Shown piece by piece: positions 50,112-59,987 of a stretch of DNA of 64,000 nt. Under the pieces are notes generated by a model. The model worked only from the letters and a program-made list of their open reading frames with translations. It was not told where the DNA came from and searched no databases. Made by a program: the position numbers and the translations under genes. Every line of letters begins with the position of its first letter. Position 1 is the first letter of the stretch. This DNA comes from Hyphomicrobium denitrificans 1NES1 (GTDB taxonomy: Bacteria > Pseudomonadota > Alphaproteobacteria > Rhizobiales > Hyphomicrobiaceae): the NCBI RefSeq assembly GCF_000230975.2, contig NC_021172.1, forward strand, positions 3,534,001 through 3,598,000. The letters run 5' to 3'.

Positions 50112-51746
50112 TCAAAGTCCGAAGGCGTTGCCGATAATGTCGCCGAGCGATTCTTCCTTCTGAGCGGAACGCGGGGCTTCGTCATCAATACCGCGGGATT
50201 TGGCAGCGACGGCGGCCGGGCTGAAGCTTGGCTCGACGGGCGCCAGATGATTGCGCCCTTTCTTGATTTTCGACCATTGGCCGTCGAGTGCCAGAGTGAT
50301 CCGCTTTTCATGCCCGTAGACGTCACCGAACGTCTTCAGCTTGCCGTCATCGCCGACCCAAGCCGTGAAATAGACGAGGTGAATCGGAATTTCTTTCGTA
50401 ATCGGGATCTCATTGTTGAGGGGCCCTGAGCGATCGAGCTCGGCGACCTTGGCGGCGTCCCAGCCTTTGTCTTCCATCAGGATCATTTCGGCGAGCTGCA
50501 TCGGATTTTGTACGCGGAGGCAGCCGTGGCTGAGCGTGCGTTGCGCCGGACGGAACATCCATTTGTCCGGTGTGTCGTGCATGAAGATCGTGTGCTGGCT
50601 TGGGAATGAAAACTTGACGTGACCGAGTACGCTTTTCGGACCGGGCGGCTGGATGACATTGAAGTCGCGAATGTCGGTCGTCGCCCAATCGTACTTGCGC
50701 CAATCGATCCGCCTGCCGTCTTTGGTTTCAAGCTGCAGCCCGTACTGACGCATCAAGGCGCCGCCGCGGATGAGGCTCGGCCACAGCTCGTTGACCATGA
50801 TGCTTTCCGGAACGCGCCACGTCGGACGGAGCACGACGTATTTCAAAGGGCGCGAAAAAATCGTCGACTGCTTGTCGAGCTGGCCTGCAACGATCTTCGC
50901 GGAGCGGATGATTTTGCCGTCCTTGTAGACATATTGCATGAACTCGGGGATGTTGTTCAGCACGTAAAAGTCGCCCATATCGAGCCACATCCAACGCCAC
51001 ATCTCCATGTTGGCGCGAATGCGTTTCGCAGTAGGGCTGAGCTTTGTCAGCTTGCCGTCCTTGGGCAGCATCGTCACGTAGATCTGGCGGAGCTTTTCGA
51101 ATTGCGGCTGCTGCGGATGTAAGCTCCGGAGATAAGCGTCCGGTTCGTGGGAGTCGGCGAGCGCGTTGATGACGGTCGCGGGTTCGATCCACTGTGGCCG
51201 GCGATCGAATTCGGTCGTCAGCATTTCGGACGGGTCCGGAATGCGTCCGCCGCGCGCGTAGCGCGCGTAGAGCAGGGCTGCGGTCGAATATTGGATCTCG
51301 GCGTCGGCGAGTGCGTCGGTGTCGGTTGCGGTCAGCGCACCGTTCTCAAGCTTCGGCAGCTTGAATACGCTGGCATCGAGACCGTAGGCGTTTGCGTTTT
51401 CGATTTCGGCGGCGAGCGCTTTGGCAGCGGGTTTCAGGCCGGAAGCAGTTACCCAAAGTCCTTCGCCATGACGCGCGGCATAGAATTCGGTGAGCGCGGC
51501 CTGATCCATTCTCTCGCGCTCGTTGTCCGCAGGATGTGTGACTCTGAGCTTGGTGCGCACGACACCAAGAACAGGATCTTCGGCCACCGCAGCCGGAGCG
51601 GCGGCGGTTTCGGGCGCGGGGGGCATTGCGGGTTGCGCGGGCGCGTTCTGTGCTGGAGCTTCGTTCGGCGAAGGGTCCGCCAGCACCGGCTGGATCGTCG
51701 CAAAGGCCGCGATCGTGCCGAACAGAATGCCTTTGAAGTTCCCCAT
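50112..51746 (-). CDS. L,D-transpeptidase (YcbB/LdtD-like)
   Basis: This 544-residue periplasmic cell-wall cross-linking enzyme starts with a signal peptide MGNFKGILFGTIAAFATIQP (from ATG 51746) and a Pro/Ala linker. The YcbB-type scaffold and the YkuD domain follow, with catalytic Cys in SHGCLRVQNP preceded by HDTPDKWMFRPAQRTLS. It forms 3-3 peptidoglycan cross-links. An in-frame ATG at 51863 would extend the protein upstream of the signal peptide and is less likely. It sits between trmD and rplS, which are usually adjacent. Confidence 0.88.
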   Translation of the reverse strand: MGNFKGILFGTIAAFATIQPVLADPSPNEAPAQNAPAQPAMPPAPETAAAPAAVAEDPVLGVVRTKLRVTHPADNERERMDQAALTEFYAARHGEGLWVTASGLKPAAKALAAEIENANAYGLDASVFKLPKLENGALTATDTDALADAEIQYSTAALLYARYARGGRIPDPSEMLTTEFDRRPQWIEPATVINALADSHEPDAYLRSLHPQQPQFEKLRQIYVTMLPKDGKLTKLSPTAKRIRANMEMWRWMWLDMGDFYVLNNIPEFMQYVYKDGKIIRSAKIVAGQLDKQSTIFSRPLKYVVLRPTWRVPESIMVNELWPSLIRGGALMRQYGLQLETKDGRRIDWRKYDWATTDIRDFNVIQPPGPKSVLGHVKFSFPSQHTIFMHDTPDKWMFRPAQRTLSHGCLRVQNPMQLAEMILMEDKGWDAAKVAELDRSGPLNNEIPITKEIPIHLVYFTAWVGDDGKLKTFGDVYGHEKRITLALDGQWSKIKKGRNHLAPVEPSFSPAAVAAKSRGIDDEAPRSAQKEESLGDIIGNAFGL

Positions 51747-51890
51747 CACCCTGTCCCGATTGGCAACGCGCACGCCGGCGTTTCCGATTGCGCCCGCCGC
51801 GGAGGCCGCGAGCTTGCGCGAATCTTTCCCCTGGATGCATTTGTCCAGGAAAATCCTGACCATGCAAAGGCGAAGGTTTGATGGCGATCT

Positions 51891-52622
51891 TTACGTGCGT
51901 TTTTGGCCACTAGGGCGTAGCAGATCGGGCCGCCTGTCAGCAGTCAGTTTTTCGGACTGACTTCGCCGCCATGCCTCGATTTTCTTGTGGTCCCCGGAAA
52001 GCAGAATGTCCGGGATCGACCGGCCTTCCCAATCGCGCGGTTTGGTGAACTGCGGATATTCGAGGAGTCCCGTCTCGAAGCTTTCGCTGGCAAGGCTCTC
52101 CGTGGCGCCGATCACGCCGGGAAGCAGCCGTACGCAGGCTTCGATCAGGACCATGGCCGCGACCTCGCCGCCCGCGAGAACGTAGTCGCCGATGGAGACT
52201 TCCTTGAGCCCCTTTGCTGCAATGACGCGTTCGTCGATGCCCTCAAAGCGGCCTGCGAGCAGCGTGACGCCGGGACTGTCGGCGAGATCGCGCGCCAGGC
52301 TTTGCGTCAGCGGGGTGCCGCGCGGCGAGAGGTAGATCATCGGTGCGTCGGGAGAGAGCGATGCCGCGTGATCGAGCGCAGGGCCGAGCACATCGGCGCG
52401 CAGCACCATCCCTGCGCCGCCGCCCGCGGGCGTATCGTCAACCTGACGATGCTTGCCGAGGCCGAAATCGCGAATCTGAATCGTATCGAGCGACCAGATA
52501 CCGGCTTCTCGCGCCTGTCCGGCGAGCGAAACGCCGAGCGGTCCCGGAAATGCTTCGGGGAATAGCGTCAACACCAGTGCGCGCCACGGCGTCCGTCCAT
52601 CGCCCGAGGGAAAGTGGGGCAT
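51891..52622 (-). CDS. trmD: tRNA (guanine37-N1)-methyltransferase
   Basis: This 243-residue SPOUT-fold enzyme methylates G37 of tRNAs reading CNN codons and prevents frameshifting. The core motifs are intact: QIRDFGLGKHRQVDDTPAGG, GGAGMVLRADVL, LLAGRFEGIDERVI, SIGDYVLAGGE and PQFTKPRDWEG. ATG 52622 has GAGG eight bases upstream; in-frame starts at 52649 and 52658 are possible. rpsP and rimM, its usual partners, are not beside it; a DUF1330 gene precedes it instead. Confidence 0.95.
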   Translation of the reverse strand: MPHFPSGDGRTPWRALVLTLFPEAFPGPLGVSLAGQAREAGIWSLDTIQIRDFGLGKHRQVDDTPAGGGAGMVLRADVLGPALDHAASLSPDAPMIYLSPRGTPLTQSLARDLADSPGVTLLAGRFEGIDERVIAAKGLKEVSIGDYVLAGGEVAAMVLIEACVRLLPGVIGATESLASESFETGLLEYPQFTKPRDWEGRSIPDILLSGDHKKIEAWRRSQSEKLTADRRPDLLRPSGQKRT

Positions 52623-52681
52623 CGCATGGGCCTCGCGTGAAGCTGTCATCCTGGGCATGAAGCCTAGGATGACTGGAAAGA

Positions 52682-52969
52682 TCAGACGCCTTCGACGACC
52701 GTGATGTCGAGTTTTCCAGCGCCCTGACGGAGCGCCTTGGCTTCGGCATATTCGGGCGACGTCGCATAGCCATGCGCGTGCTCGTAGCTCGGGAATTCGA
52801 GGACGACGTTGCGTGCCGTGCCGTTGCCTTCGACGATTTCGTAACGGCCGCCGCGGATGATGGGCTTGCCCTCGTACTTGTCGAGCGCGATTTTCGATTT
52901 CGCGACGTAGGCGGCCCACTTCTCCGGATCCGTTACTGTGGCGTGGGCGATGACATATCCCTTCGGCAT
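52682..52969 (-). CDS. DUF1330 family protein
   Basis: This 95-residue protein begins MPKGYVIAHATVTDPEKWAA and contains GGRYEIVEGNG, VVLEFPSYEHAHGYATSPEY, the standard DUF1330 pattern. The fold is a dimeric alpha-beta barrel; the substrate is unknown. It is co-directional with trmD 59 bases downstream. No operon partner indicates its pathway. Confidence 0.92.
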   Translation of the reverse strand: MPKGYVIAHATVTDPEKWAAYVAKSKIALDKYEGKPIIRGGRYEIVEGNGTARNVVLEFPSYEHAHGYATSPEYAEAKALRQGAGKLDITVVEGV

Positions 52970-53070
52970 TGCTGTCTCTCTGCTATGTGATGTTTGGCTG
53001 CGGTGGCATAGCTGGAGCGGGGCAGCTTCGGCAACCCATGAGGACGAAGAAGGGAAATTCGGCCGATCGA

Positions 53071-54075
53071 TCAGGGTCCCAAGAGCGGCTGGACGGCGCC
53101 GAGGCTGGCGTCGCTGCTCTGGCGAGCCGGACGGTTTTCGGCGCTGATGGTCGCTGTTGTGGATCCCCAGCTCAAGCTTGTGAAAAAGCCATAAATGCTC
53201 GAGCTTTCTTGAGCCGTCTTCATCTTCTTGCCCCGGGCCTCGAGGCTCGGATCGTTCTGCGCGAGTCTCCTGGATAGGCGCGGCGACAAAGGAGCGAGGC
53301 GTTTGCCGATGAGCGCCGGGCACGCGGCATTCGGGTCCATGCCCACGGGTGTCAGCGAATTGACGACGTAGCGCTTGCCGCACATTCCAATCTTCGGCGG
53401 CTCTCTCGTCTCGCCGAAATCATCATAGGCCTGCTTCAGCGGACCCCAGGTGTCGCGTGCGGGGTTATCGGCATGGCGCTTGATGTTGGCGTCGGTCATG
53501 CGGAACGGAAACACGTGGACCGGGACGGACGGTTCGCCCGCGGCGAGGGCATCGCGCACGAAGGCGTAGATTTCCTCGATCAGCTTGTCCGACATGGCGA
53601 AGCAGCCGACGCTGCGGCAATCGCCGTGCACCATGATGTAGGCGCCTGTCCGGCCAAGTGCTCTGTCGAGCGCGTTCGGATAGCCGATGTTGAAGGCGAG
53701 ATGGTATTTGCTGTCGGGTTTCATGGCGCCGGGCGTGACGCCGTAAAATCCTTCTGGCGACATGCTATCGCCTTGCGTTCGCTTCGGGCCAAGCGTGCCG
53801 CCCCAATTGCAGATCGGGAACGTCTTGATCAGCGCATAACGGCCGTTGGGGCGCGCTTTCCAGACCTCGAGTTCCGACTCTTCTTTGAAAACGCGGATGT
53901 AGACCGGCGCTTCCGGAACAATGTCCTTCATCAGCAGCGCGGCTTCGGTGGTCGCGGGAAGAGGTTTCTCAGCGGCGGCTTCCCCGGCGCGCGCAGCTTG
54001 GAGTGCCGGCAGCGCTATCAGAAAATATAGAACCGCAGCGAGCCAATCCGCCCGCTTCATTGAACGCCGCAACAT
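53071..54075 (-). CDS. YafK-like murein L,D-transpeptidase family protein
   Basis: This 334-residue secreted protein has a signal peptide (from MKRADWLAAVLYFLIALPAL, ATG 54060; ATG 54075 is also in frame). The YkuD-type catalytic block is YIMVHGDCRSVGCFAMSDKL, where the second Cys is the expected nucleophile. The DpaA/YafK group cleaves or attaches proteins to peptidoglycan. The C-terminus (after about residue 260) is low complexity. It is the second L,D-transpeptidase in this 4-kb stretch. Confidence 0.87.
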   Translation of the reverse strand: MLRRSMKRADWLAAVLYFLIALPALQAARAGEAAAEKPLPATTEAALLMKDIVPEAPVYIRVFKEESELEVWKARPNGRYALIKTFPICNWGGTLGPKRTQGDSMSPEGFYGVTPGAMKPDSKYHLAFNIGYPNALDRALGRTGAYIMVHGDCRSVGCFAMSDKLIEEIYAFVRDALAAGEPSVPVHVFPFRMTDANIKRHADNPARDTWGPLKQAYDDFGETREPPKIGMCGKRYVVNSLTPVGMDPNAACPALIGKRLAPLSPRLSRRLAQNDPSLEARGKKMKTAQESSSIYGFFTSLSWGSTTATISAENRPARQSSDASLGAVQPLLGP

Positions 54076-54229
54076 CTGCCGTGAACCCCGCGTGACCTGT
54101 TCCCCGGGCTGGCCTTTAGCCTAGCCCCACAGACGGTTAATGCTTGGTAAATCCGGAGTGTGCGCTGGGCGTGGTCAGAGCTTGGCGAGGATGTGGCAGG
54201 CGGTTGTGCCAATATCCAATATCTGCGGA

Positions 54230-54925
54230 TTAGGTGTTCGCAATGCGGGACAGGAAGGCTTCGGCAGCGGCCTTCGGATCTTTTGCAGCGTTAATCGGCC
54301 GACCGACGACAATGTGATTAGCGCCATCGCGGATCGCTTCTTCCGGCGTCGTAATGCGCGCCTGATCCCCTGTTTCGCTACCGGGGAGGCGAATCCCGGG
54401 CGTAACAATCAGGAATTCGGAACCGGTCTTGGCGCGGATGGCGGCCGCCTCCTGGCCCGAGGCGATGACGCCATCGACACCGGCGTTGTGAGCAATGCGT
54501 GCGCGGCTCAGCACCAGCGCGCCGGGCGTCAATGGGATGCCCTGTTCGTCGAGGTCGCCTTGATCGAGGCTTGTCAGAACCGTTACGGCAAGAATCTTTA
54601 GCGTCGAGTCGCCGCGCCCACGCACGGCAGCTTTCAGCGTTTTCGTGTCCGGCCCGTGAACGGTGATGAAGTCGACGCCGAGTGCCGCGGCCGAGGCGAC
54701 GGCGCGCTCGACAGTGTTGCCAATATCGAGAAATTTAAGATCGAGGAAAACGCGTTTGCCTTCCTGCTTCAGTTCGCTCGCTAGCGACAAGCCATCCGAA
54801 AACAAGAGTTCGAGTCCGATCTTGTAGAACGTCACCGTATCGCCCAAGCGATTCACGAGCACGCGTGCGTCATCGTAAGAGGGCAGGTCGAGGGCGACGA
54901 TCAGTTTGTCTTTTGCATTCGTCAT
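54230..54925 (-). CDS. pyrF: Orotidine 5'-phosphate decarboxylase
   Basis: This 231-residue enzyme performs the last step of UMP synthesis. The active-site block VFLDLKFLDIGNTVERA contains the conserved Asp-x-Lys-x-x-Asp set. LIVALDLPS opens the barrel, and ILAVTVLTS and IVTPGIRLPG follow. ATG 54925 is the natural start. It follows the FMN reductase gene by four bases and lies downstream of dnaJ, a neighbourhood common in this order. Confidence 0.96.
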   Translation of the reverse strand: MTNAKDKLIVALDLPSYDDARVLVNRLGDTVTFYKIGLELLFSDGLSLASELKQEGKRVFLDLKFLDIGNTVERAVASAAALGVDFITVHGPDTKTLKAAVRGRGDSTLKILAVTVLTSLDQGDLDEQGIPLTPGALVLSRARIAHNAGVDGVIASGQEAAAIRAKTGSEFLIVTPGIRLPGSETGDQARITTPEEAIRDGANHIVVGRPINAAKDPKAAAEAFLSRIANT

Positions 54926-54929
54926 CGTG

Positions 54930-55529
54930 TCATCCGTGCAAAACGCGCGCGGCGCGGGCAAGCTTTTGAATGACCGTCTTCAATTGTTCCTGCTGATCCT
55001 TGTTCTTCAGGTGTCCATGCTCGTTATAAGCATCGGCGGCGCGGGGCAGCAGGAACTGATCGGGCAGGACAAGCGCGCCGATGCCAAGCTCCAGAACCAA
55101 CCGTAATTGCGAGAGTCCGCGCATACCTCCCGTACCACCGTTCGATGCCGCTCCAAGCGCAAAGACACGTGTCCTGTAGACCTCCATCGGCGCTTCGCCG
55201 TCGTCGCGGATGTGGCTGATCCAATCGATCGTGTTTTTCAAAAGTGGCGTGAACCCGGCGTTATATTCGGGGCTGACGATGAAGATGCCGGTATGGGCCT
55301 TCATCAGGTTTTTCAGCTTGTGGGCGTTTTCCGGCTGACCCGATGCCGCTTCGAGATCGCCGTCATAGAGCGGCATCGGATAGTCGGCGAGATCGACGAA
55401 TGTCGAGGGAATGTTGTTTGCTTCGGCGATCTGAGCCGCAAGTCTCGCCAAGCGTTTGTTGTGTGAATTCTTGCGGGCGCTGCCCGCGAAGAAGAGCAGG
55501 CGTGGATCGGACTTCGTCGATGCTGTCAT
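54930..55529 (-). CDS. NADPH-dependent FMN reductase family protein
   Basis: This 199-residue flavodoxin-like oxidoreductase has the phosphate-binding loop FFAGSARKNSHNKRLARLAA near the N-terminus and SPEYNAGFTPLLKNTIDWIS in the middle, both diagnostic of the NADPH-dependent FMN reductase (azoreductase/chromate reductase-like) family. It probably reduces quinones or flavins. It is encoded immediately upstream of pyrF. The exact substrate is unknown. Confidence 0.92.
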   Translation of the reverse strand: MTASTKSDPRLLFFAGSARKNSHNKRLARLAAQIAEANNIPSTFVDLADYPMPLYDGDLEAASGQPENAHKLKNLMKAHTGIFIVSPEYNAGFTPLLKNTIDWISHIRDDGEAPMEVYRTRVFALGAASNGGTGGMRGLSQLRLVLELGIGALVLPDQFLLPRAADAYNEHGHLKNKDQQEQLKTVIQKLARAARVLHG

Positions 55530-55584
55530 GGAAAATGAAATTGTCCGTGTGGGATTTGGCCATCGGTCGAGCGGACCCTACCGA

Positions 55585-55612
55585 GGGAACAGGGATTAGG
55601 GAACAGGGATTA
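55585..55612. repeat. Tandem 14-bp repeat after dnaJ
   Basis: GGGAACAGGGATTA occurs twice head to tail (55585-55598 and 55599-55612) in the gap between dnaJ and the FMN reductase gene. There is no evident function. Confidence 0.8.
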
Positions 55613-55638
55613 GGGCGGAAGTCGCGAGAGCGTGCGGC

Positions 55639-56787
55639 TCAGCCGCTCTTACCCTCAAAGAATTCCTTAACGCGCGAGAAGAAGCCAGCGCTTTCCGGGC
55701 TTGTCTCTTTATGGCTTGCGCGCTCGAATTCTTCGAGCAGCTCGCGTTGGCGGCGCGTCAGGTTCTTCGGCGTTTCGACGTCGACCTCAATGTACATGTC
55801 GCCGGTCACCTTGGCGCGCAAGACCGGCATACCCTTGCCGCGCAGCCGGAACTGCTTGCGGCTTTCGGTGCCTTCGGGGATTTTGACCCGCGTCGTCGTG
55901 CCTTCGAGCGTCGGCACTTCGATCTGACCGCCGAGCGCCGCGGTCGTCATCGAGATCGGCACCTTGCAGAAGATGTCGGCGCCGTCGCGCTGGAAAAATT
56001 CGTGCGGCTTGATCGACAGGAAAATGTAGAGATCGCCGGGCGTGCCGCCGCGAAGTCCGGCCTCGCCTTCTCCGGCCAAACGAATGCGGGTGCCATCCTC
56101 GACGCCGGCGGGGATGTTGACCGATAGCGTCCGTTCCTTCTGCACGCGCCCGGCTCCGCCGCAATCGACGCAGGGATCGTCGATCGTCTCGCCGCGGCCC
56201 TGGCAGACCGGACAGGTGCGCTCGATCGTGAAGAAGCCCTGACTGGCGCGGACTTTTCCCATGCCGCCGCAGGTTGCGCACGCGCGCGGCTTGGTGCCGG
56301 GCTTGGCGCCGCTTCCAGAGCACGTCTCGCATTTGACGCTCGCCGGAACGCGAATCTGTGCGGTCTTGCCGCTAAAAGCTTCGCTGAGAGTAATTTCGAG
56401 ATTGTAGCGGAGATCGGCACCGGCTTCGCGCCCCGAGCGTCCACCACGCCCTTGGCCACGCCGGCCTCCCATGAACTCGCCGAAGAGGTCGTCGAAAATA
56501 TCAGACATCGACGAGGCGAAGTCGGGTCCAAATCCCCCAGGTCCGCGGCCACCCATTCCGCCTTCGAAGGCCGCGTGTCCAAACTGATCGTAGGCGGCGC
56601 GCTTTTGTGGATCTTTCAGCGCTTCGTAGGCTTCGTTCACTTCCTTGAAGCGGCGCTCGGCGTCTTTGTCGCCAGCGTTGCGGTCGGGATGGTATTCCTT
56701 GGCGAGACCACGATAGGCGGATTTGACTTCCTGTTCCGTGGCGCTTCGCTTGACGCCGAGAACCTCATAGTAGTCCCGCTTGGCCAT
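55639..56787 (-). CDS. dnaJ: Chaperone DnaJ
   Basis: This 382-residue Hsp40 co-chaperone stimulates DnaK ATPase and delivers substrates. The J domain contains [20 protein letters not shown] (HPD motif), followed by a Gly-rich linker. Four CxxCxGxG-type zinc repeats begin at CETCSGSG and end at CVDCGGAG. The C-terminal substrate-binding domain is complete. It is transcribed after dnaK with a 151-bp gap, so it probably has some independent expression. Confidence 0.97.
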   Translation of the reverse strand: MAKRDYYEVLGVKRSATEQEVKSAYRGLAKEYHPDRNAGDKDAERRFKEVNEAYEALKDPQKRAAYDQFGHAAFEGGMGGRGPGGFGPDFASSMSDIFDDLFGEFMGGRRGQGRGGRSGREAGADLRYNLEITLSEAFSGKTAQIRVPASVKCETCSGSGAKPGTKPRACATCGGMGKVRASQGFFTIERTCPVCQGRGETIDDPCVDCGGAGRVQKERTLSVNIPAGVEDGTRIRLAGEGEAGLRGGTPGDLYIFLSIKPHEFFQRDGADIFCKVPISMTTAALGGQIEVPTLEGTTTRVKIPEGTESRKQFRLRGKGMPVLRAKVTGDMYIEVDVETPKNLTRRQRELLEEFERASHKETSPESAGFFSRVKEFFEGKSG

Positions 56788-56938
56788 GGTTTTGTTGTTC
56801 TGTGACCTGTTGGCAAAAGGGCTGGCTGGGCGCCCGCAATTACATAAACGATTATATTCGTTCGCCCCCGACCCAGCTGTGGCACCCTATGCAGGGATTT
56901 CCGCAGTGTGTCGAGGGCGATAAGACTGCAGTCGGCCG

Positions 56939-58864
56939 TTAAGCCGACTTCTTCCTGTCGTCTTTGACTTCTTCAAAATCCGCGTCGACGACATCGTCGC
57001 CGCCTGCGGGTTTCTCAGCAGATGGCTCTTCGCCTTCGACGCCGGCTGCACCACCCTTGGCGGTGTAGACGGCTTCGCCGATCTTCATCGCAACCTGGGT
57101 CAGAGCCGTCGTCGCAGAGCGGATCGCTTCGGCGTCCTCGCCCGCAATCGCGGTCTTGGCGGTTGCGATCGCGCTTTCAACCTCGCCCTTGATCGACGCC
57201 ACCGCCGGAATCGACTCGTTTTCGGTGAGCGACTTCTCGGTGCCATGGACCAGCGCTTCGGCCTGGTTGCGAAGCTCGACGAGCTCGCGGCGCTTCTTGT
57301 CTTCCGCTGCGTGCGCTTCCGCGTCCTTCACCATCTTGTCGATGTCGGTGTCGGACAAGCCGCCCGAGGCCTGGATGCGGATCGACTGCTCCTTGCCGGT
57401 CGCTTTGTCTTTCGCCGAGACGTGCACGATGCCGTTGGCGTCGATGTCGAACGTCACCTCGATCTGCGGTACGCCGCGCGGAGCGGGCGGGATGCCGAGC
57501 AGATCGAACTGGCCGAGCATCTTGTTGTCGGCAGCCATCTCGCGTTCACCCTGGAACACGCGAATCGTCACGGCATTCTGACCGTCTTCCGCCGTCGAGA
57601 ACGTCTGGCTCTTCTTGGTCGGAATGGTCGTATTGCGATCGATCAGGCGCGTGAACACACCACCGAGCGTCTCGATGCCGAGCGACAGCGGCGTGACGTC
57701 GAGCAACAGGACGTCCTTGACCTCGCCCTTCAAGACGCCGCCCTGGATCGCCGCACCGACGGCCACGACTTCATCGGGATTGACGCCCTTGTGCGGCTCC
57801 TTGCCGAACAGCTGCTTGACGACTTCCTGGACCTTCGGCATGCGCGTCATACCGCCGACGAGCACAACCTCGTCGACCTCGGCTGCCTTCAGGCCAGCAT
57901 CCTTCAGGGCCTTTTCGCAGGGACCTTTGGTGCGGTTGATCAGGCTCTCGACCAGGCTCTCGAGCTTGGCGCGCGTCAGCTTCATCGTCAGATGCTTCGG
58001 GCCCGACGCGTCGGCCGTGATGAACGGCAGGTTGATTTCGGTCTGCGGTGCACTCGAAAGTTCGATCTTGGCCTTTTCCGCGGCTTCCTTGAGGCGCTGC
58101 AAAGCGAGCTTGTCGGAGCGGAGATCGATGCCCTGCTCCTTCTTGAATTCGTCGGCCAAGTAGCTGACGAGCACCATGTCGAAGTCTTCGCCGCCGAGGT
58201 GCGTGTCACCGTTCGTCGACTTCACTTCGAAGACGCCGTCGCCGATTTCGAGGATCGATACGTCGAACGTGCCACCGCCAAGATCGTAGACGGCGATCGT
58301 CTTGGCGTCTTTCTTCTTATCGAGGCCGTAGGCGAGCGCGGCTGCCGTCGGCTCGTTGATGATGCGCAGCACTTCGAGGCCGGCGATCTTGCCGGCATCC
58401 TTCGTGGCTTGGCGCTGGGCGTCGTTGAAGTAGGCCGGAACGGTGATCACGGCCTGCGTAACCTTCTCACCGAGCTTGGCCTCGGCGGTCTCCTTCATTT
58501 TCTGAAGGATGAATGCGGAAATCTGTTGCGGCGAATACTGCTTGCCGTGGCTTTCGACCCAGGCGTCGCCGTTCGTGCCCTTGACGATCTTGAAGGGGAC
58601 CAGCTTCTGGTCCTTCACCACTTCCGGATCGTCATAGCGGCGGCCGATCAGGCGCTTGATGGCAAAAAACGTGTTGGTGGGGTTCGTGACCGCCTGGCGC
58701 TTGGCCGGCAGGCCGACGAGGCGTTCGTCGTCGGACGTAAATGCAACGATAGAAGGCGTCGTGTTCGCGCCTTCGGAATTCTCCAGAACCTTTGGCTTCC
58801 CGCCCTCCATGACAGCGACGCACGAGTTGGTCGTGCCGAGGTCAATACCGATAACTTTAGACAT
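56939..58864 (-). CDS. dnaK: Chaperone DnaK (Hsp70)
   Basis: This 641-residue ATP-dependent chaperone has the phosphate loop [33 protein letters not shown] and [10 protein letters not shown], all canonical, and a C-terminal acidic tail ending [18 protein letters not shown] 58864 is preferred, with AAGGA upstream; TTG 58873 is an in-frame alternative. A heat-shock-like promoter lies about 120 bases upstream. It works with DnaJ and with GrpE, encoded next door. Confidence 0.98.
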   Translation of the reverse strand: MSKVIGIDLGTTNSCVAVMEGGKPKVLENSEGANTTPSIVAFTSDDERLVGLPAKRQAVTNPTNTFFAIKRLIGRRYDDPEVVKDQKLVPFKIVKGTNGDAWVESHGKQYSPQQISAFILQKMKETAEAKLGEKVTQAVITVPAYFNDAQRQATKDAGKIAGLEVLRIINEPTAAALAYGLDKKKDAKTIAVYDLGGGTFDVSILEIGDGVFEVKSTNGDTHLGGEDFDMVLVSYLADEFKKEQGIDLRSDKLALQRLKEAAEKAKIELSSAPQTEINLPFITADASGPKHLTMKLTRAKLESLVESLINRTKGPCEKALKDAGLKAAEVDEVVLVGGMTRMPKVQEVVKQLFGKEPHKGVNPDEVVAVGAAIQGGVLKGEVKDVLLLDVTPLSLGIETLGGVFTRLIDRNTTIPTKKSQTFSTAEDGQNAVTIRVFQGEREMAADNKMLGQFDLLGIPPAPRGVPQIEVTFDIDANGIVHVSAKDKATGKEQSIRIQASGGLSDTDIDKMVKDAEAHAAEDKKRRELVELRNQAEALVHGTEKSLTENESIPAVASIKGEVESAIATAKTAIAGEDAEAIRSATTALTQVAMKIGEAVYTAKGGAAGVEGEEPSAEKPAGGDDVVDADFEEVKDDRKKSA

Positions 58865-59241
58865 TCTCGTCAATCCTTCTCAGTTGCGGCAGACCGGGTG
58901 GACCCTGTTTGGCATCCAACGTGCCCGCCCACGAGGGGCTCAAAGCACCGGTCCCCAGGATTTCAATGGTGTGACCGACGGTTATATAAGGAGCTGTTTT
59001 TCGCGTGCAACGGTTCACCCGCGCAACCGCAAATCAACTTTAAAGCCACTCCGTTGCGAAACACCAGCATAAACCTTCCCCCTCAAACACGTTCGATTTC
59101 GGGCCATTTTGCAGGAAATGATTTGATCTCGAACGCGGCTCTAAGGGCACGAAATCCCACGGAATGCGCCGGACAAGGGCTGCGCGCAAAGTCGTCGCAG
59201 GATCATCTCGTCGGGGCCTTGGCCAGAAGTCGTTGGCGCGA
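58865..59241 (-). promoter_or_regulatory. dnaK upstream region with heat-shock-like promoter
   Basis: On the minus strand TTGCAC (59005-59010) and TATATA (58983-58988) are 16 bp apart. The context CTTATATA around the -10 resembles alphaproteobacterial RpoH promoters. It lies about 120 bases before the dnaK start. I found no CIRCE element here. The rest of the 377-bp gap shows nothing definite. Confidence 0.55.
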
Positions 59242-59862
59242 CTAAGCAGCCGGAGGCGGCTCGGGCGCGTCTTGTTTTGCGACTTTCGGACCGCCCTTCG
59301 ACACGACGACCATCGCCGGACGGAGGCAGCGATCCTCGATCAGATAGCCGACCTGGAAGACCTGGAGCACGGTGCCAGCCGGAACGTCGGCGCTCTCCTG
59401 CTCCATAACGGCCTGATGATGATGTGGGTTGAAGGGCTGGCCGATCGGATTGTCGACGACGATGCCGTGCCGTTCGAGGGCGCCGCGATAATCGCGTTCG
59501 GCAAGAACAACGCCGTCGAGCAAAGTTCTTAACGCGGCGTCGGTTTCGAGCGCATCCTTCGGCACGGCCGCGATGGCGCGCTGGAAATTGTCTCCGACCG
59601 TCAGCATGTCTTTCGCGAATTTCGTAATCGCGTATTTGGCCGTTTCCTCTTTTTCCTTTTCGAGGCGGCGGCGTACGTTTTCGGTCTCCGCAACAGCGCG
59701 CAGATAAAGGTCTTGCTTGGCTGCAAGCTCGGTGGATTTCTTGTCGATCTCGCCCTGGAGAGCGGCGACCATCGCTTTGAGCTGTTCCGGCGTAACCTCG
59801 CCCTCTACCGGTGCAGGGGCCGAAGGCATGGGTTCGTCAACTGGCTTGTTCTCGTCGCTCAT
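59242..59862 (-). CDS. grpE: Nucleotide exchange factor GrpE
   Basis: This 206-residue protein exchanges ADP for ATP on DnaK. The acidic disordered N-terminus (MSDENKPVDEPMPSAPAP) is followed by a long coiled coil (about residues 20-85, EGEIDKKSTELAAKQDLYLR) and the beta domain with VVDNPIGQPFNPHHHQAVMEQ. ATG 59862 is preferred over an upstream in-frame start at 59904. It is downstream of hrcA and upstream of dnaK, all on one strand. Confidence 0.96.
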   Translation of the reverse strand: MSDENKPVDEPMPSAPAPVEGEVTPEQLKAMVAALQGEIDKKSTELAAKQDLYLRAVAETENVRRRLEKEKEETAKYAITKFAKDMLTVGDNFQRAIAAVPKDALETDAALRTLLDGVVLAERDYRGALERHGIVVDNPIGQPFNPHHHQAVMEQESADVPAGTVLQVFQVGYLIEDRCLRPAMVVVSKGGPKVAKQDAPEPPPAA

Positions 59863-59987
59863 GTTTCTCTTCGCTTGGGAATGAGGTGAACCCGATGCGG
59901 ACACGAACGGGTCCCGGGATATCGGCTGCTACAGCCTAAAAATCAAGGCGGCCCTAAAGCGCAACTGTCGATCCGCTCAATGAACCA

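Noticed and set aside
58865..59241. Possible CIRCE operator before dnaK
   Set aside because: No TTAGCACTC-N9-GAGTGCTAA-like dyad is present; HrcA probably acts elsewhere, such as groESL.
57245..59245. 666-codon plus-strand open frame opposite dnaK
   Set aside because: Antisense shadow of dnaK; composition follows the complementary codons and no domain is recognisable.
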